The notes: generated from the letters alone by a model not told the origin. Positions 43,340 through 54,242 are shown, counted from the first letter of the stretch. The stretch is 64,000 nucleotides of DNA from Petaurus breviceps papuanus (GCA_028583685.1 JAMXIF010000042.1:20263044-20327043), one strand, 5' to 3'. Numbers and translations: made by a program.

Positions 43340-43480
43340 TGGTAAATCAACATGTATCTGTTGGGCACCTCTGTATATCAACATGGTACTCTGAGGGATA
43401 TTTTAAAAATAAAACAAAGAAGAAAACACACGTAACCAGATATTTGCTTTCAAGAAGCTTAAGCTCCAAGTATAGAGTCA
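43340..43480 (-). mobile_element. L2-type LINE, 3' end fragment
   Basis: 'aatcaacatgtatctgttgg', GCACCTCTGTATATCAACAT, 'tgctttcaagaagcttaagc': antisense L2 terminus. Confidence 0.65.
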
Positions 43481-43502
43481 AAATTAAGCAATGTGGCCTA
43501 TA

Positions 43503-43870
43503 TTGTTGCTCAGTTGCTAAGTTTATTTGAATTAATCCTCTCACTGAGATCAAAATGTAGTATCAACATGGAGATAGGCCTGGTTCCTGTTTCCTTGGCT
43601 GTAGCAGTCTCAGCATCCTCACTGTTGGCATCAACTATTGATTCTCCACCCTTTCTCTAGTTTTTGAATAGCTGCCCACCTTAGTTGCTAAGTCAAAACT
43701 CTTTGTGACCCAATGGACCATATCACAACAATACTGTCCATGGGGTTTTCTTGGCAGAGATTTTGAAGTGGTTTGCCATTTTCTTCTCCAGTGGATTAAG
43801 GCAAACTGAGATTAAATGACCTGTCCAGGGTTACACAGCTAGTATGTGAGGAGAAATTTGAACTCAGGTC
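43503..43870 (-). mobile_element. tRNA-RTE SINE with BovB-like tail, split by copy B
   Basis: Without the insert at 43523-43682 and one copy of its duplication, the plus strand reads 'ttgttgctcagttgctaagt' and on into AAACTCTTTGTGACCCAATG, then 'actgtccatggggttttctt', 'gaagtggtttgccattttct', then 'gtccagggttacacagctag' and 'tgaactcaggtcttgattca' (antisense tRNA-like head). The GACCCAATGGA...TGTCCATGGGG part closely resembles ruminant BovB/Bov-A DNA, as known for RTE/BovB elements in marsupials. Confidence 0.85.
43523..43682 (-). repeat. 160-bp insertion, inverted duplicate (copy B) with target duplication
   Basis: 43527-43682 is 96% identical to the reverse complement of 41731-41886, plus 4 extra bases (ttat) at its low end. 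AGTTGCTAAGT at 43512-43522 is repeated at 43683-43693, an 11-bp target duplication in the host SINE. This looks like a retrotransposition-type insertion, although no long A-tail is left (minus-strand end: ATTCAAATAA). Confidence 0.95.
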
Positions 43871-43904
43871 TTGATTCATATTCTCTCTCTGTCTCTCAGC
43901 ATCA

Positions 43905-44025
43905 AGAAGGTATACACACACATATACATGGTGTATACATGCATATACATACATGTATATACCTGTATATGTATACATATAATATATGTATGTATGTGCA
44001 TATGTAAACACATATACACGTGTGT
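43905..44025. repeat. CATA/TATG-rich microsatellite
   Basis: Alternating purine-pyrimidine units over about 120 bp. Confidence 0.93.
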
Positions 44026-44029
44026 GTTA

Positions 44030-45095
44030 TATAATAGCATATAATTGATTACTGAATTTTGTGGTACAATCTCTGAGTGCTATAGGAGCTAAGAAAAGGG
44101 GAAGATGAAAGGGGGAAAGCAGCCTTAGCACAATTTTATGCCATGTGCTGAATACAATTTAGGATTCACCGAAGGAACACATCAGTGCAGTTGCAACTTA
44201 ATAAATCCATATATTCCAACTCTACATAGCCCTTTGAGTTGCAAGTACTCAAATGAAAAGTGTGACTGCTTTGCAAACCTGTTTTTATAGTGAATTGCAT
44301 ACAGCTGGGAAATTGCCCAAATAGGTATATAAGGATCTCCAGGAAATGTAAGGGAAGTGCACTGAGGAAATTGGCATGTGTAAATAGAATGAACACTTTC
44401 ATTATATAGGTATTTCATCTCCTCCTTCTGCAGTCCCAGGTGGTATTATTCCCCTTCCTTGAAGGGACACATAATCAGTCCAGTTTAAATGTCTCTAGTT
44501 TCCAATGAGTTTCTGAATTCACTCAGCTGTCATTGATTAGCCCTGCCAAGTACTATTCATTTAAAACTTCATTTTGATTTGTTTACAACATTCTCTTAAA
44601 TTATTTTTTTAAAAAGTGGTGGAGAATTTTTTAATGGGACTTTTCTGAATCGCATTTTATAGTGTTTAAAAGTTCAAAAAAGAATATGCCTACTTGGATC
44701 CTATTCTTGTGTATGTTTTGGCATAATATCTTCCTTCCACAAAATCCTATATCTTACCTTTCCCTTTTCAGTGAACTTTTTAATTCCATCACATTCTATA
44801 ACTGTCAAAATAAGTATCATGGCAATTAACCAAAAAACCTCCATGACTTCCATAACAATGGTAATTGAAACATTGATTGTCACAGGGAACTCATCCCCTT
44901 ATAGTAGATCTTAAATTGTTTTTAAATAGTTGATAATTCATACATAGTATAATTGATTTCCTTTGTAATCCTGTATATTTTATGTTATGCATCTAAAAAA
45001 TATTCGGGGGGGGGCAAAGAAATCCATAAAACAAAAAAGATAAAAGAACCTTGCTTCATACAATGCTCATTCTATTTTAAGTTGTTAAAGAGGAG
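44030..45095. other. unassigned DNA
   Basis: No gene or recognised repeat. A run of 9 G is at 45006-45014. Confidence 0.35.
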
Positions 45096-45099
45096 TTTG

Positions 45100-45275
45100 T
45101 ATATTTCATCCCATTGACTTACTTTGAAGAAAGATCTGTCAAAAAAAATGAGGAAACCAAAGATGAAGTAACTTGCTTCAAGGTTAGGCATTTAGTAAAT
45201 AGCAGAGGTCAAATGCAAATTTAGCTTCCCTGATTGCAAATTGACAACTCTTTCTACTACCCTATGATGTAGTAG
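45100..45275 (-). mobile_element. MIR-type SINE
   Basis: AATGAGGAAACCAAAGATGA, 'gtaacttgcttcaaggttag', 'gcagaggtcaaatgcaaatt' and 'ttctactaccctatgatgta' in antisense MIR order. Confidence 0.65.
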
Positions 45276-46435
45276 ATAAATACTTAGAAATACAATGCTT
45301 CTAATTTTTTTTTAGGGGTCATCCCCATTGACTACTACATAATGATTTCTTAATGAAAATGAATTGACAAGAGCTATGAAATACAGGTCATCTTTTAGTG
45401 TTGGATATAAAGGAGTAATCTTTTTTGTTGCTGTCGCTCCCTTCCCCCCCTTTCAGTTTTCTCTTTCAACTTTTACCTTAGCTGAATGTTGGTCCAAGTT
45501 GTCTTTGTAGAATATCCCACACTTTGGCACATGCTCCCAGGTTGGGTAGAGATCTGCTCTCTGATGTCACCATCATCTTGTTTCTAGTCATGCCTCCTTT
45601 AGCTAGGAGCTGCAAATCTTAAGGAAGTACCTGTTTAGTGAAAGAACAATCCTCTCTCTCCTTCTCCACATAAGCATACATGGAGATCAAACTTTGGCAT
45701 GTTTATGTATTCCTACTCTCCTAGAGGGAATTAAGGTAAACACAATTTCATAGTGCAGGTTTCAATTAGTTACAGCTAATGGAAAAAAAGTCTTGGTATG
45801 AATTACTCAAGTCTAGAGATAATTTGCAAATTTAGGCTCAATTCATAGTATTTATTAAGCTGATAATTTAACTGTGTCTTTTTAGTTATAGAAATGCAAA
45901 TAATTTAGTTAGTATACTGGAAAAATAAAACTCTGTAAGTAATTTTAAAATAACAAACCTGTGGTGACCATTTAAGGAATGACACCCCCCCCCCACTTAT
46001 TTGTCATTTTTATTTAGGAATTTCATTTTTATATTTTACTTTGTGAGTACCACTTCATATGGGTTTGTTAACTAGAGGGATATTTTAGGGATGATGAAGC
46101 TTCCAAGTAGTTGGAAAAAATGTTTTAAAACAATTCATTTTTATGTTTTCCATTTGAGATCCAAAAATTGGCACCCCACATTCATGTGTTTGAGTTTATC
46201 CCTTCTCCTATCTGATTCTTTTTTGGGGGGATAGAAGTGCTAATGAGAAGATTTTAGATCACATTACTCCATGTCATTTATATATGATTATATATATAAA
46301 TGTGTGTTTGTGTGTGTGTGTGTTTGTGTATGTGTGTGTCACACAGATACATACCCACATATGTGCATGACCCTATATTCAAAGTATATTATTCTTTGAC
46401 CCATGAACTTGATACTCTAATTGTTGTCTTTGGAG
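45276..46435. other. unassigned DNA with simple repeats
   Basis: TA then (TG)n simple repeat at 46275-46346; a run of 10 C at 45985-45994. No gene. Confidence 0.4.
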
Positions 46436-46439
46436 ACTT

Positions 46440-46760
46440 TCACATTAATCATCCTTTGTTCCTGGAATGCAATTGTCTTTCCATGTCTCTGTTTCTGTGA
46501 ATACTTATCTTCCTTTAAAGCTCAACTCAAGTACCCTCTTTTCTTTGAAGCATTTCCTGATTCTTACCAGTAACAAACTATATCCAAAGTGCTCCAAGAT
46601 TTGGTGCTTTCTCCATGAAGTTACTGTGCATTTACATATCTATATGCATGCTTTATCCCCCAAGTCATATGTAAGTTTCATGAGGGTTGGGACTGTAACA
46701 CTTTTGTCTTTGTATTCCAAGAACATATCACAGTGTTTGGCCTGGATTAGTGTCTTCCTA
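46440..46760 (+). mobile_element. L2-type LINE, 3' UTR
   Basis: 'tttgttcctggaatgcaatt', 'ttaaagctcaactcaagtac', 'gaagcatttcctgattctta', 'atgtaagtttcatgagggtt', GGGACTGTAACACTTTTGTC, 'cacagtgtttggcctggatt': sense order. The 125-codon plus-strand frame at 46467-46844 reads through it and is not a gene. Confidence 0.8.
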
Positions 46761-47540
46761 AGGAAGTATATAGGACTGAAGTGCATGTTAAAGTCTGTAC
46801 TAAGCTTAAATCATTTACAATCCCTGTTAGGTTTTATTTCTTAAAATTCAAATTTAGAAATTTACATGAATTATTTTTTCTCAGAAAAAAAATATTTTGC
46901 AGAAATTTAGGCCTCTGTTATTTTTCTCCCTTCAAAAAAAAGTTCTTCTGTTAAATATGCCTTTAGTTCTTGAAATATTAGAACTGAAAATAAGCAGTCT
47001 TCTTTATATATATATATATGTGTATATATATATATATATATATCCTTGATATAAACACCTGCATTATAGTCACTAACAATGAAGATCTTTTTGGTCTTAG
47101 TCCAGTTCTCCAATTTTCTTTTGTCAGTATTACCTTGTGGTTGTTCATTTCAATTTACCTCAAGTCTATGGTCCATGTCCAGAACATGTTCATTTCTTTT
47201 GTCTATTGCAAATAGGATGCCCATTTTCATAGAACCAGAATGGGTTTTATGTCCATCTGCTTCCTGGCTTTCTTTTATTGGAAAGTAACTAGGCACTAAG
47301 AGGAAAAAATGAGTCTCTAATTATTTTTACTCCTATTTTGCCTTTTGTTTTGGGGAATTGCTGTTCACTGTGTGTTGGGATCCAGATTTTCCCATTGGAA
47401 AGCCTGAAAGAATCATTCTGTGCAAGCCTTGATGACCAAACTGACATTGTTGGCAGGGTAGTTCTCTGGTTAGGAAGAGGATTCTCTATCCCATCACATG
47501 CTGCAGAACCACTATCACCACTGTTATACATAGTTATTTC
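46761..47540. other. unassigned DNA with a TA microsatellite
   Basis: (TA)n/TATG at 47004-47043. Otherwise no gene or repeat recognised. Confidence 0.4.
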
Positions 47541-47675
47541 CATGTTATCTCCACCAGTAGAATGAGAGTTCCTTGAGAAAAGAAACCATGTTTTGGCTTT
47601 TTTTAATCATTAGTGCTTGGCACTGTTTCCTAGACATATTAAATGGAATAAATGTTTATTGATTAGTTAGTTGGC
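47540..47675 (+). mobile_element. L2-type LINE, 3' end fragment
   Basis: 'ccaccagtagaatgagagtt', CCTTGAGAAAAGAAACCATG, TTAGTGCTTGGCACTG, GGAATAAATGTTTATTGATT: clear sense terminus. Confidence 0.88.
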
Positions 47676-47869
47676 TCCAGAAAGTTATGGGGAAAGGCTT
47701 GTAGAGGTCTAACTGCTGTTTGACATATAGGACATATAGTATAAGAGAAATGGGCACAAGCTGTGAACCACAGGATGGGGATAGAAACTAAGTACTTGAT
47801 GCCACAAATGGAAAAAATAATACTATAGCACTGTATTGGTAATAAAAGCAATGTATTATGTAGCATATC

Positions 47870-48080
47870 ATTACCAAGTGCCTAGCAAAGTACAGTGTAC
47901 ATGGTAAACATTGAATAATTACTCACTCTTGGTGCATTCCCTATTCAGCCCTTTATTAAGCATCTTTTATTAATAGAACATTATAATAGGTTCAAAAAAT
48001 ACATTGTCTGTGCCTCAAATAACACATCCTAACAGAAAAGATGATCTAAACACACCAGTAAGTATAGTGTGGTTATAAGA
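47870..48080. mobile_element. two opposed L2-type 3' end fragments
   Basis: 47870-47935 is sense ('accaagtgcctagcaaagta', CAGTGTACATGGTAAACATT) and 47950-48080 antisense (TTTATTAAGCATCTTTTATT). Both are short and diverged. Confidence 0.5.
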
Positions 48081-49875
48081 AACTTTTTCCTTTCCTGAAC
48101 TGTTTGTTGAAAAATAAATTTCATATAAAGAAAGAGGTATGAAATCAGCTTTCAAAGGATATAAAACATTTCCTGTTTGAATAGTTTGGTTTCTGAACGG
48201 GGAAGAAAAAAAGAATTTTATTCATATGAAAAACTGATAAAATCAAAGAGTAAAGAAATATAGTTTCTCAGAATGTGAGGAGAGACACAGACTGTCAGGG
48301 GACCAGATATAGAATTGCTCCACAAATTCAGATACCTAGAAGACCTTTTTAGAGGGAAGAAAAATGACTGAGGCTACAGGGTATTATGGTGCCTCAGCAC
48401 ATGTGCAAGTGAATAGTTCTGTATTTGAGAGGTTAAAACTGACAGTGTCAATCAAACACTGTTCGGAGGCTATGGGAACATTAAGGACTGTTGCTTGTGC
48501 AACTAACAGAAAAAATAATTTCATGAGTTTCACCTCATGAATTACCACCAAGAGACTGTTTTGAGCCATTGAAAGTAGTAAAGAGGCTGAATTAAGAAGC
48601 CACTAGGATAGAAACATTTTAGCTATTCAACCAGAAGCCTGCAGATTGACTAGTGAAAGACTTACTGAAAAAGCTGAACTCTTCTGCAGTTTGGACTATC
48701 GTCCTTGAGTTCTGTTTATAGATTGACAGAAGAGAAGCCTTTGAGATGAGGCTAATTGCTTCCTACTTATGTCTCTGTTTCCAAAAGGAGAGACAGAAGA
48801 GGAAATATATTCTTTGTGACTTTTACTGTGAGAAGATATTTAATACTGATGGGACAAGCAGAATCCTATTGAGGAAGACCTGATTGGAATGGTTTGCATT
48901 GGCCAGAGAGTTGACCTGAAGAGTTTAACTATGAACTCTGTTTTGTTGTGGGAAAATGCTCATGTGGTGATTGGACAAAGCAGAATTCTCTTGAGTGAAG
49001 AGCTACCTGGGTTTATATGCCTTACCCAAAGAATTGACCTGAGAAACTCTGTAGCTCTCTGGTTTAAGAGAACTTCATGTCACTAAAATAGTAAAACACT
49101 GTCTCAGAACACTATTGAGTATGATTGTGAATTAAAAGAGCTCATTATTACTTCATTAACTCAGGAACAAAAGAAGAGAGGATTTGCCCAATAGGCGAGC
49201 TGTAAAAACTAGAAGGTGGAGGAATTAGAAAAGTGAGTTCATGTAGTATTGATTTTTTTCTGAAGGGACCAAAGTTACCAATGGCTATAAAATAGATTTG
49301 TGAGTTCCTCCAAGAATATGGATTTTTCTCACTCATGGATTCTCCTATTAGGTCATTGTCTGTGTCCACTCTCCTACTTCAATAGTATGTGCATTTGTGG
49401 GAATACAGGACCAGGTTTATGAATGGACTGCATTGTAATTGATTATTTATATATTAGATTTACACTGAGTAACTGTGATGTGATGTAACTTTTCTAGCTT
49501 TTGCCTCATAGAGTTAGGTTTTTTTTTGTTTAGAAGCTAGTTGTGTCATGATGATTGATTTTGTATAAATAGAAGGCTATGTTGGTAGTGGCTCAGGATC
49601 AACAATGGCAAGCAACTACTACAAAACAAGGTTACTCTTAGGAATCTGAAAGAGTTTAAGTCATAGTCACGTTGTGCTTCTTCTCTGTGAACCCAGATAT
49701 GTCAGTGTAAAGATAGCCTAGAAGATTGAGTGATCCCAGAGATTGAGTGGTGGCCATTCACCACATATAGTGTGCTGCAAAAAGTATCTTATTTTAAAGG
49801 GTTTTATTTTATTATGACTGAACCTGTGATTTCATTCATCAGTATTGTAGAATTCTCATTGTGGAAACATGTTCA
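48081..49875. other. unidentified region, possible unrecognised LTR-like or repeat DNA
   Basis: Not AT-rich simple DNA, and I know no family for it. It includes an imperfect tandem duplication at 48850-49070 and a TATA-like TGTATAAATAGAAGGC at 49561-49576. An old LTR-type element is one possibility; single-copy DNA is another. Confidence 0.25.
48850..49070 (+). repeat. imperfect tandem duplication, period about 117 bp
   Basis: Unit 1 (from 48849) 'gatgggacaagcagaatcct', TTGGCCAGAGAGTTGACCTG, 'aactatgaactctg'; unit 2 (from 48969) 'gattggacaaagcagaattc', TACCCAAAGAATTGACCTGA, 'gaaactctgtagctc'. In one frame the units give GTSRILL...CIGQRVDLKSLTMNSV and GQSRILL...CLTQRIDLRNSV. No protein family recognised. 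Confidence 0.7.
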
Positions 49876-49879
49876 ACCA

Positions 49880-50035
49880 ATGAAGATTGACTGCTTTTCC
49901 ATAATTTATAGACTTAGAAACTTGCCTGGGGTCATTGAGGACATGAGTGACTTAATTCTGGTCATACAGGCAGTATTTTTCAGAGTCTAGACTTGAATTC
50001 TACACTGCTGAAGGCCTGCTATTTATTACTCAATG
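49880..50035 (-). mobile_element. MIR-type SINE fragment
   Basis: 'aaacttgcctggggtcattg', 'ctggtcatacaggcagtatt' and 'ctagacttgaattctacact' in antisense MIR order. Confidence 0.55.
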
Positions 50036-51254
50036 CTTCTTAGAAAAAAAAAACACCATAATATTTTTTAAATGGTAGGATAACTCTTTGAAGATAGAAA
50101 TGATTTTAGGTGGTTTTGGTTGTTTTTATAGAAATCTTCTGATTATTATATTGACATTGAGACAGTTCAAGTTAACAAAATATAGATGGCATCCTGAAGA
50201 TCTCTTGAACAGATGTAACATTGTCATAATACCATAGGAAGAACCTCCCAAGCATTTCATGATAGAACTCATAAGGAATTGAGTAGGGTGGGAGAAGTCA
50301 AAGAATCCCATGTGGTGCTTGTGGCAAATCATACTGTGTGACACCAAGTGAAAGCACACAAATCTTAATCATGGAGTGCCAAAGTCTCAGTCAATTTTTA
50401 CATGAAGCAGAATCCCTTATAGTATATACACCACTATTTGCTTAAAGATCTACAGTGAAAGGGAGGGAACATTACTTCATTTTTGTCAATCAAATTAAAG
50501 ATCTGTATACCAAGGCAAATGACTTTGCAATATCAGTAGCTTTTAGAGATTTTTCTATCAAGCAGATTATTAAAATAAAAGAAAAAATAATTTCAAATAT
50601 GCTAGATAATAAAATGATTCCCAGTTATATCTTATACTCCCCTTCCCTATATGAGCTATTTGCTGTGTTTACTAAATAGATGCATGGAGTTTTGGTCTTG
50701 GATAGAATTAATTGCAGTATTATCCATAGAGGTTAAATAAGAAACAGCATAAATAGAATTCAAACAGCTTAATCATACCCCATAGTGAAAAAACACAATG
50801 AAGACAATAACCCTTCTCAGGATTATTATTATGCCAGCAGTATGAGTCCACAACAGGGGTACACAAAATTCCATCTGGTATGTTTCACATACTCAAGCTA
50901 CAATTAGCTAGAGATATTACAGGGATGCTGCATTTCTTGCTGTGAAAGAAAATACATTATTTTGAAGGTGTTTTTTTTTTGCTATAGTGCATTATAATCA
51001 AAGCATAATTATTATTAACTTTAAATGGTCAACTTAGATGTGCCCTACGTTTTCAAATTTACCCAGAAGGTAGATTTCAGTCTTTATCTATATTTTTATC
51101 ATCATAAAAAATTCCTATTCTTTAGCAGTAAATAATTGGTATAGTGTCTATATTTGAATTCTAATACCTGACAATTCATTTGCAAAATGACAATAGATTA
51201 GATCATTCCATGATATAATTCAATCAAATTTGACATTAGAAGATATGTCCCCTA
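50036..51254. other. unassigned DNA
   Basis: No gene or recognised repeat. Frames of 74-77 codons (50126-50359 minus, 50455-50679 plus) carry no motif. Confidence 0.35.
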
Positions 51255-51515
51255 CAGTAGTGGTGTCCAACTCAAATAGAAATGGGAACCACCAAACTAC
51301 ATAAGAATCCATTCAGGCCTCATATTTACTTAGTTAAAAATATAATATTACCTATGCTTTATTGAAATTTTTATTTATTTTGCTAAATATTTTTCAATTA
51401 CATTTCAAATCGCATCATGGGGCATTTGACCTTGTGTTTTATACCTCTAATCAACTGATAATGAGTGTTTTTCTATGGAGGCCTAAGAATAGCCTAACTC
51501 TGACACTGCTCATCC
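51255..51515. mobile_element. probable hAT-type non-autonomous element
   Basis: Left end 'cagtagtggtgtccaactca', then 'gggaaccaccaaactacata', CATATTTACTTAGTTAAAAA, TTATTTATTTTGCTAAATAT, 'catggggcatttgaccttgt', and a right end 'cctaactctgacactgct', roughly the complement of the left end. The order matches a remembered marsupial hAT MITE. About 30 internal bases also resemble L1 3' UTR DNA. Confidence 0.6.
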
Positions 51516-51523
51516 TAGATCTT

Positions 51524-51827
51524 ATTTTTTTTTAAAGCAATTGGGGTTAAATAACTTGCTCAAGCTTACATGGCCAGTTATTTCTGGGTGTGGTGCTAAG
51601 TATCCAAGCCAGGATTTGATCCCCAGGTGATCCCGACACTGGATCTGGTGTTCTTACTCGCTGAGCCACCTGGCTGCCCCTAAGCAATTGGGGTTAAGTA
51701 ACTTGCTCAAGGTTACATGGCCAGGTGTTTCTGGGTAGGTGCTAAGTGTCTGAGCCGGGATTCTATCCCCAGGTGATCCCAACATTGGAGCCGGTGCTCT
51801 TACTCGCTGTGCTACCTGGCCGCCCCT
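51524..51827 (-). mobile_element. dimeric tRNA-derived SINE, second locus
   Basis: Two monomers joined at gctgcccct/aagcaattgg (51681/51682), the same junction as at 8344/8345. On the minus strand, the first arm has the shorter CACCTACCCAGAAACACCT form and the second has CACCACACCCAGAAATAACT, with the A-tail only after the second. ATCCTAGATCTT is perfectly repeated at 51512-51523 and 51828-51839, enclosing the whole dimer. Confidence 0.96.
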
Positions 51828-51839
51828 ATCCTAGATCTT

Positions 51840-53205
51840 TAAAAAAAAAAAACTCTATTTTTTGTGTTTCTATTGAAAAATGAGTAAAATGGAAAATAAA
51901 TAATCTGTCTTCAAGTTGTTCACTTAAGAAACTTTCTTCCATTTTGGAATTCTTATTTCTTTATAGGACATGTAAATTTGTCTTAGATGTCCAAAATTTT
52001 ATAGCATTAAAATGAACTTTCAGTAGTCTAGTTACATTTGAAGTTTTTTGAAGATAAAGTATAGAAGGAAAAAAAGAAAAATAATGTATGTGTTGAAGTA
52101 TCTAGAATAATCAAAAGTAATTCTTTGACTTTGGAAATAATATCACAAATGACAAAATCAGTTTTTACTGTCTTGGGTATGCTCGCTTAACATCTGCTCT
52201 CATTGATATGCCCTTGATGCAAAAGTAACTGCCATATGCATTACTCCAGGTGGTGGGAGTCTGGGTGTGACAGGAAAGTTGGCTTTGGGGGAAAGATAAA
52301 CACAGTGTCAGAACCCTCTAGTCTAAGAAATGCCACAATTTTAACAAGAGTAGCACAAGAGACATTTGGCTATTTGTCATACATAACCATGTTATAGTAA
52401 TCTGTAATTTTAACATCTGTTCTGCATTTATTTACCTTTTAGAAAAAAATATTTTGAATAAGTAGGTAATGTCTAGCACCCGAATTTCCATTCAGAATGA
52501 AATATTGTTGGCATAAGTGGTAGTTTTGAGGTCAATATAATTCTTAAATCTTAAACTGTATTTTATAGATTCCAATTATTTTGAATTTGAGATGCTTGCA
52601 GAATTCAAACTCAAATATGTCCTAACTTGTCTTTAAGGATATTAACATGAAATATTGTGATTCTATTAATGGGATATTCATTCAACTAGAATAGAAAGAA
52701 AAATAATTGCAGAAATTACAAAAAAATGATAGATATGTCTACTTGGTAATTCTGTGGTGAAATCATTAGCACTCTTAGGACTTCTAATTAAAGCATTCTG
52801 ACCATCAAAATTTTGTGCAATATCATTTTGATATTTAGATGGGATAGCAAGTTGAATAACTTTAGTAAATTATTTTGAGATTCAATCCAATAATCATAGC
52901 TGTAGTTGCTAGTTTTCCAAATAAAACTTGAATTATTAGCTCAAAGAAATGAGGTACTGATTTTTAGGAAGCAGTTTGTCTTAGTGTGCATTAAAACTAC
53001 ATTCACAGACTTCTATTTCAAGGACTTCAGGCTAGTGGTAAGGGTGAATTTTTGTTTTGTTTTTGTTTTTTACATTTTATCTTTGCACGGGAAAATGCAC
53101 ATATTGTTGCAAAGATACCCAGAGGTGCTGAAACATCTTGTCCCTTGCCTAAAGGTATTGTCCTTCTGCCATTTGGGTAACACTGTCAAAAATGTTTTTT
53201 GCTCA
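51840..53205. other. non-repeat DNA, unassigned
   Basis: A-run at about 51841-51851, then mostly unique-looking AT-rich DNA. 52150-52440 is of higher complexity ('aactgccatatgcattactc') and could be a conserved noncoding stretch. No gene. Confidence 0.3.
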
Positions 53206-53206
53206 A

Positions 53207-53462
53207 TAATGCTGAGAAGCAATATGACATAATATGGTGGATAGAACCACGAGAACCAGGAATACATGGACTCAGGTTTCTCTTTTGAAACATCCTGGCT
53301 CTGTGACTTTGGTGAAGTAACTTCACCTCTCAGGGCCTATGGCAAGTCTTTTAAGACTTTAATGACAGAGAAGGTATTAATATGCATTTGTAGAGGGACT
53401 ATCCTTCATATAGAGTTCCCTATAGCAGTGAAAACACAGCTCCAGTTCCAATCACTTTCCTG
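53207..53462 (+). mobile_element. MAR1-like CORE-SINE, full length
   Basis: 'aagcaatatgacataatatg', 'ccaggaatacatggactcag', 'tggctctgtgactttggtga', CACCTCTCAGGGCCTATGGC, 'atgcatttgtagagggacta', 'gagttccctatagcagtgaa', 'acagctccagttccaatcac'. The distal blocks match the 3' part at 21539-21665, so this is the undisturbed version of that SINE. Confidence 0.8.
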
Positions 53463-53980
53463 AACACTCAGTCCATATTTTGTGAGAAATTTATACCCAA
53501 GAGATATTTTATTTTGGGTGGTTGTTTTTTTTTTTTTTTCCACTAATTTGGCATATCCTTTTGGTTAAGTCTCTGATACGTTCTCTTTCCGAGATGTCTA
53601 TACTGAAAACTTACTTCTTCCTGGCCATGCCTTCTGGGTTCATATAAACAATCTCTTGTTTTTGCAACACTAAATAACTCCACTGAATGGTAGATTCAAC
53701 CCAGTCCTTTAATTCATCTCAGCTTCAGAAGATGAATTCCATGCATTTATTCTACTCATAATAATCTTGCACCTACTAATAGACTCTGAAAAAGCAATTT
53801 TGGACCAGAGTATGGTCCATGAATTGTAATCAGTGATGATATACACATGAAACATAGCCTTGTTGTTGAAGTATTTCTAAATGTAGGTATTTAATAAGTT
53901 TAAGCATAAATGACAGTAACTCTTGATTATATTTTTTTATTAATTGCTTTAGGTGTTGTTGTAATGTAAAGGGGTACCTA
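53463..53980. other. unassigned DNA
   Basis: T-run at 53525-53540. No gene or recognised repeat. Confidence 0.35.
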
Positions 53981-53990
53981 AAGTAATTTT

Positions 53991-54242
53991 GGGGCAGATA
54001 GGTGACACAATGGATAAAGTGTAAGGCCTGGAGTCAGACTCATCTTCTTGAGTCCAAATTTGGCTTGGCACTTAAAAGCTGAGTGACCCTGAGCAAAAGA
54101 CTTAACCCTCTTTGCCTCAGTTTTCTCATCTTTAAAATGAGCTGGAGAAAGAAATAGTAAGCCACTACAGTATCTTTGCCAAGAAAACCCCAAATAGGGT
54201 CATGAAGAGTATGACATACCTGAAAAAAAATGACTGAACAAG
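53991..54242 (+). mobile_element. tRNA-RTE SINE, full length
   Basis: tRNA-like head GGGGCAGATAGGTGACACAA, 'gtgaccctgagcaaaagact', 'tgcctcagttttctcatctt', then the BovB/RTE-like tail AATGAGCTGGAGAAAG, 'ctttgccaagaaaaccccaa', ATAGGGTCATGAAGAGTATG, 'aaatgactgaacaag'. AAGTAATTTT at 53981-53990 and 54243-54252 is a perfect 10-bp target duplication. Confidence 0.93.

Noticed and set aside
46467-46844. 125-codon plus-strand frame
   Set aside because: Falls on an L2 3' UTR and has no RT motif; read-through of a repeat.
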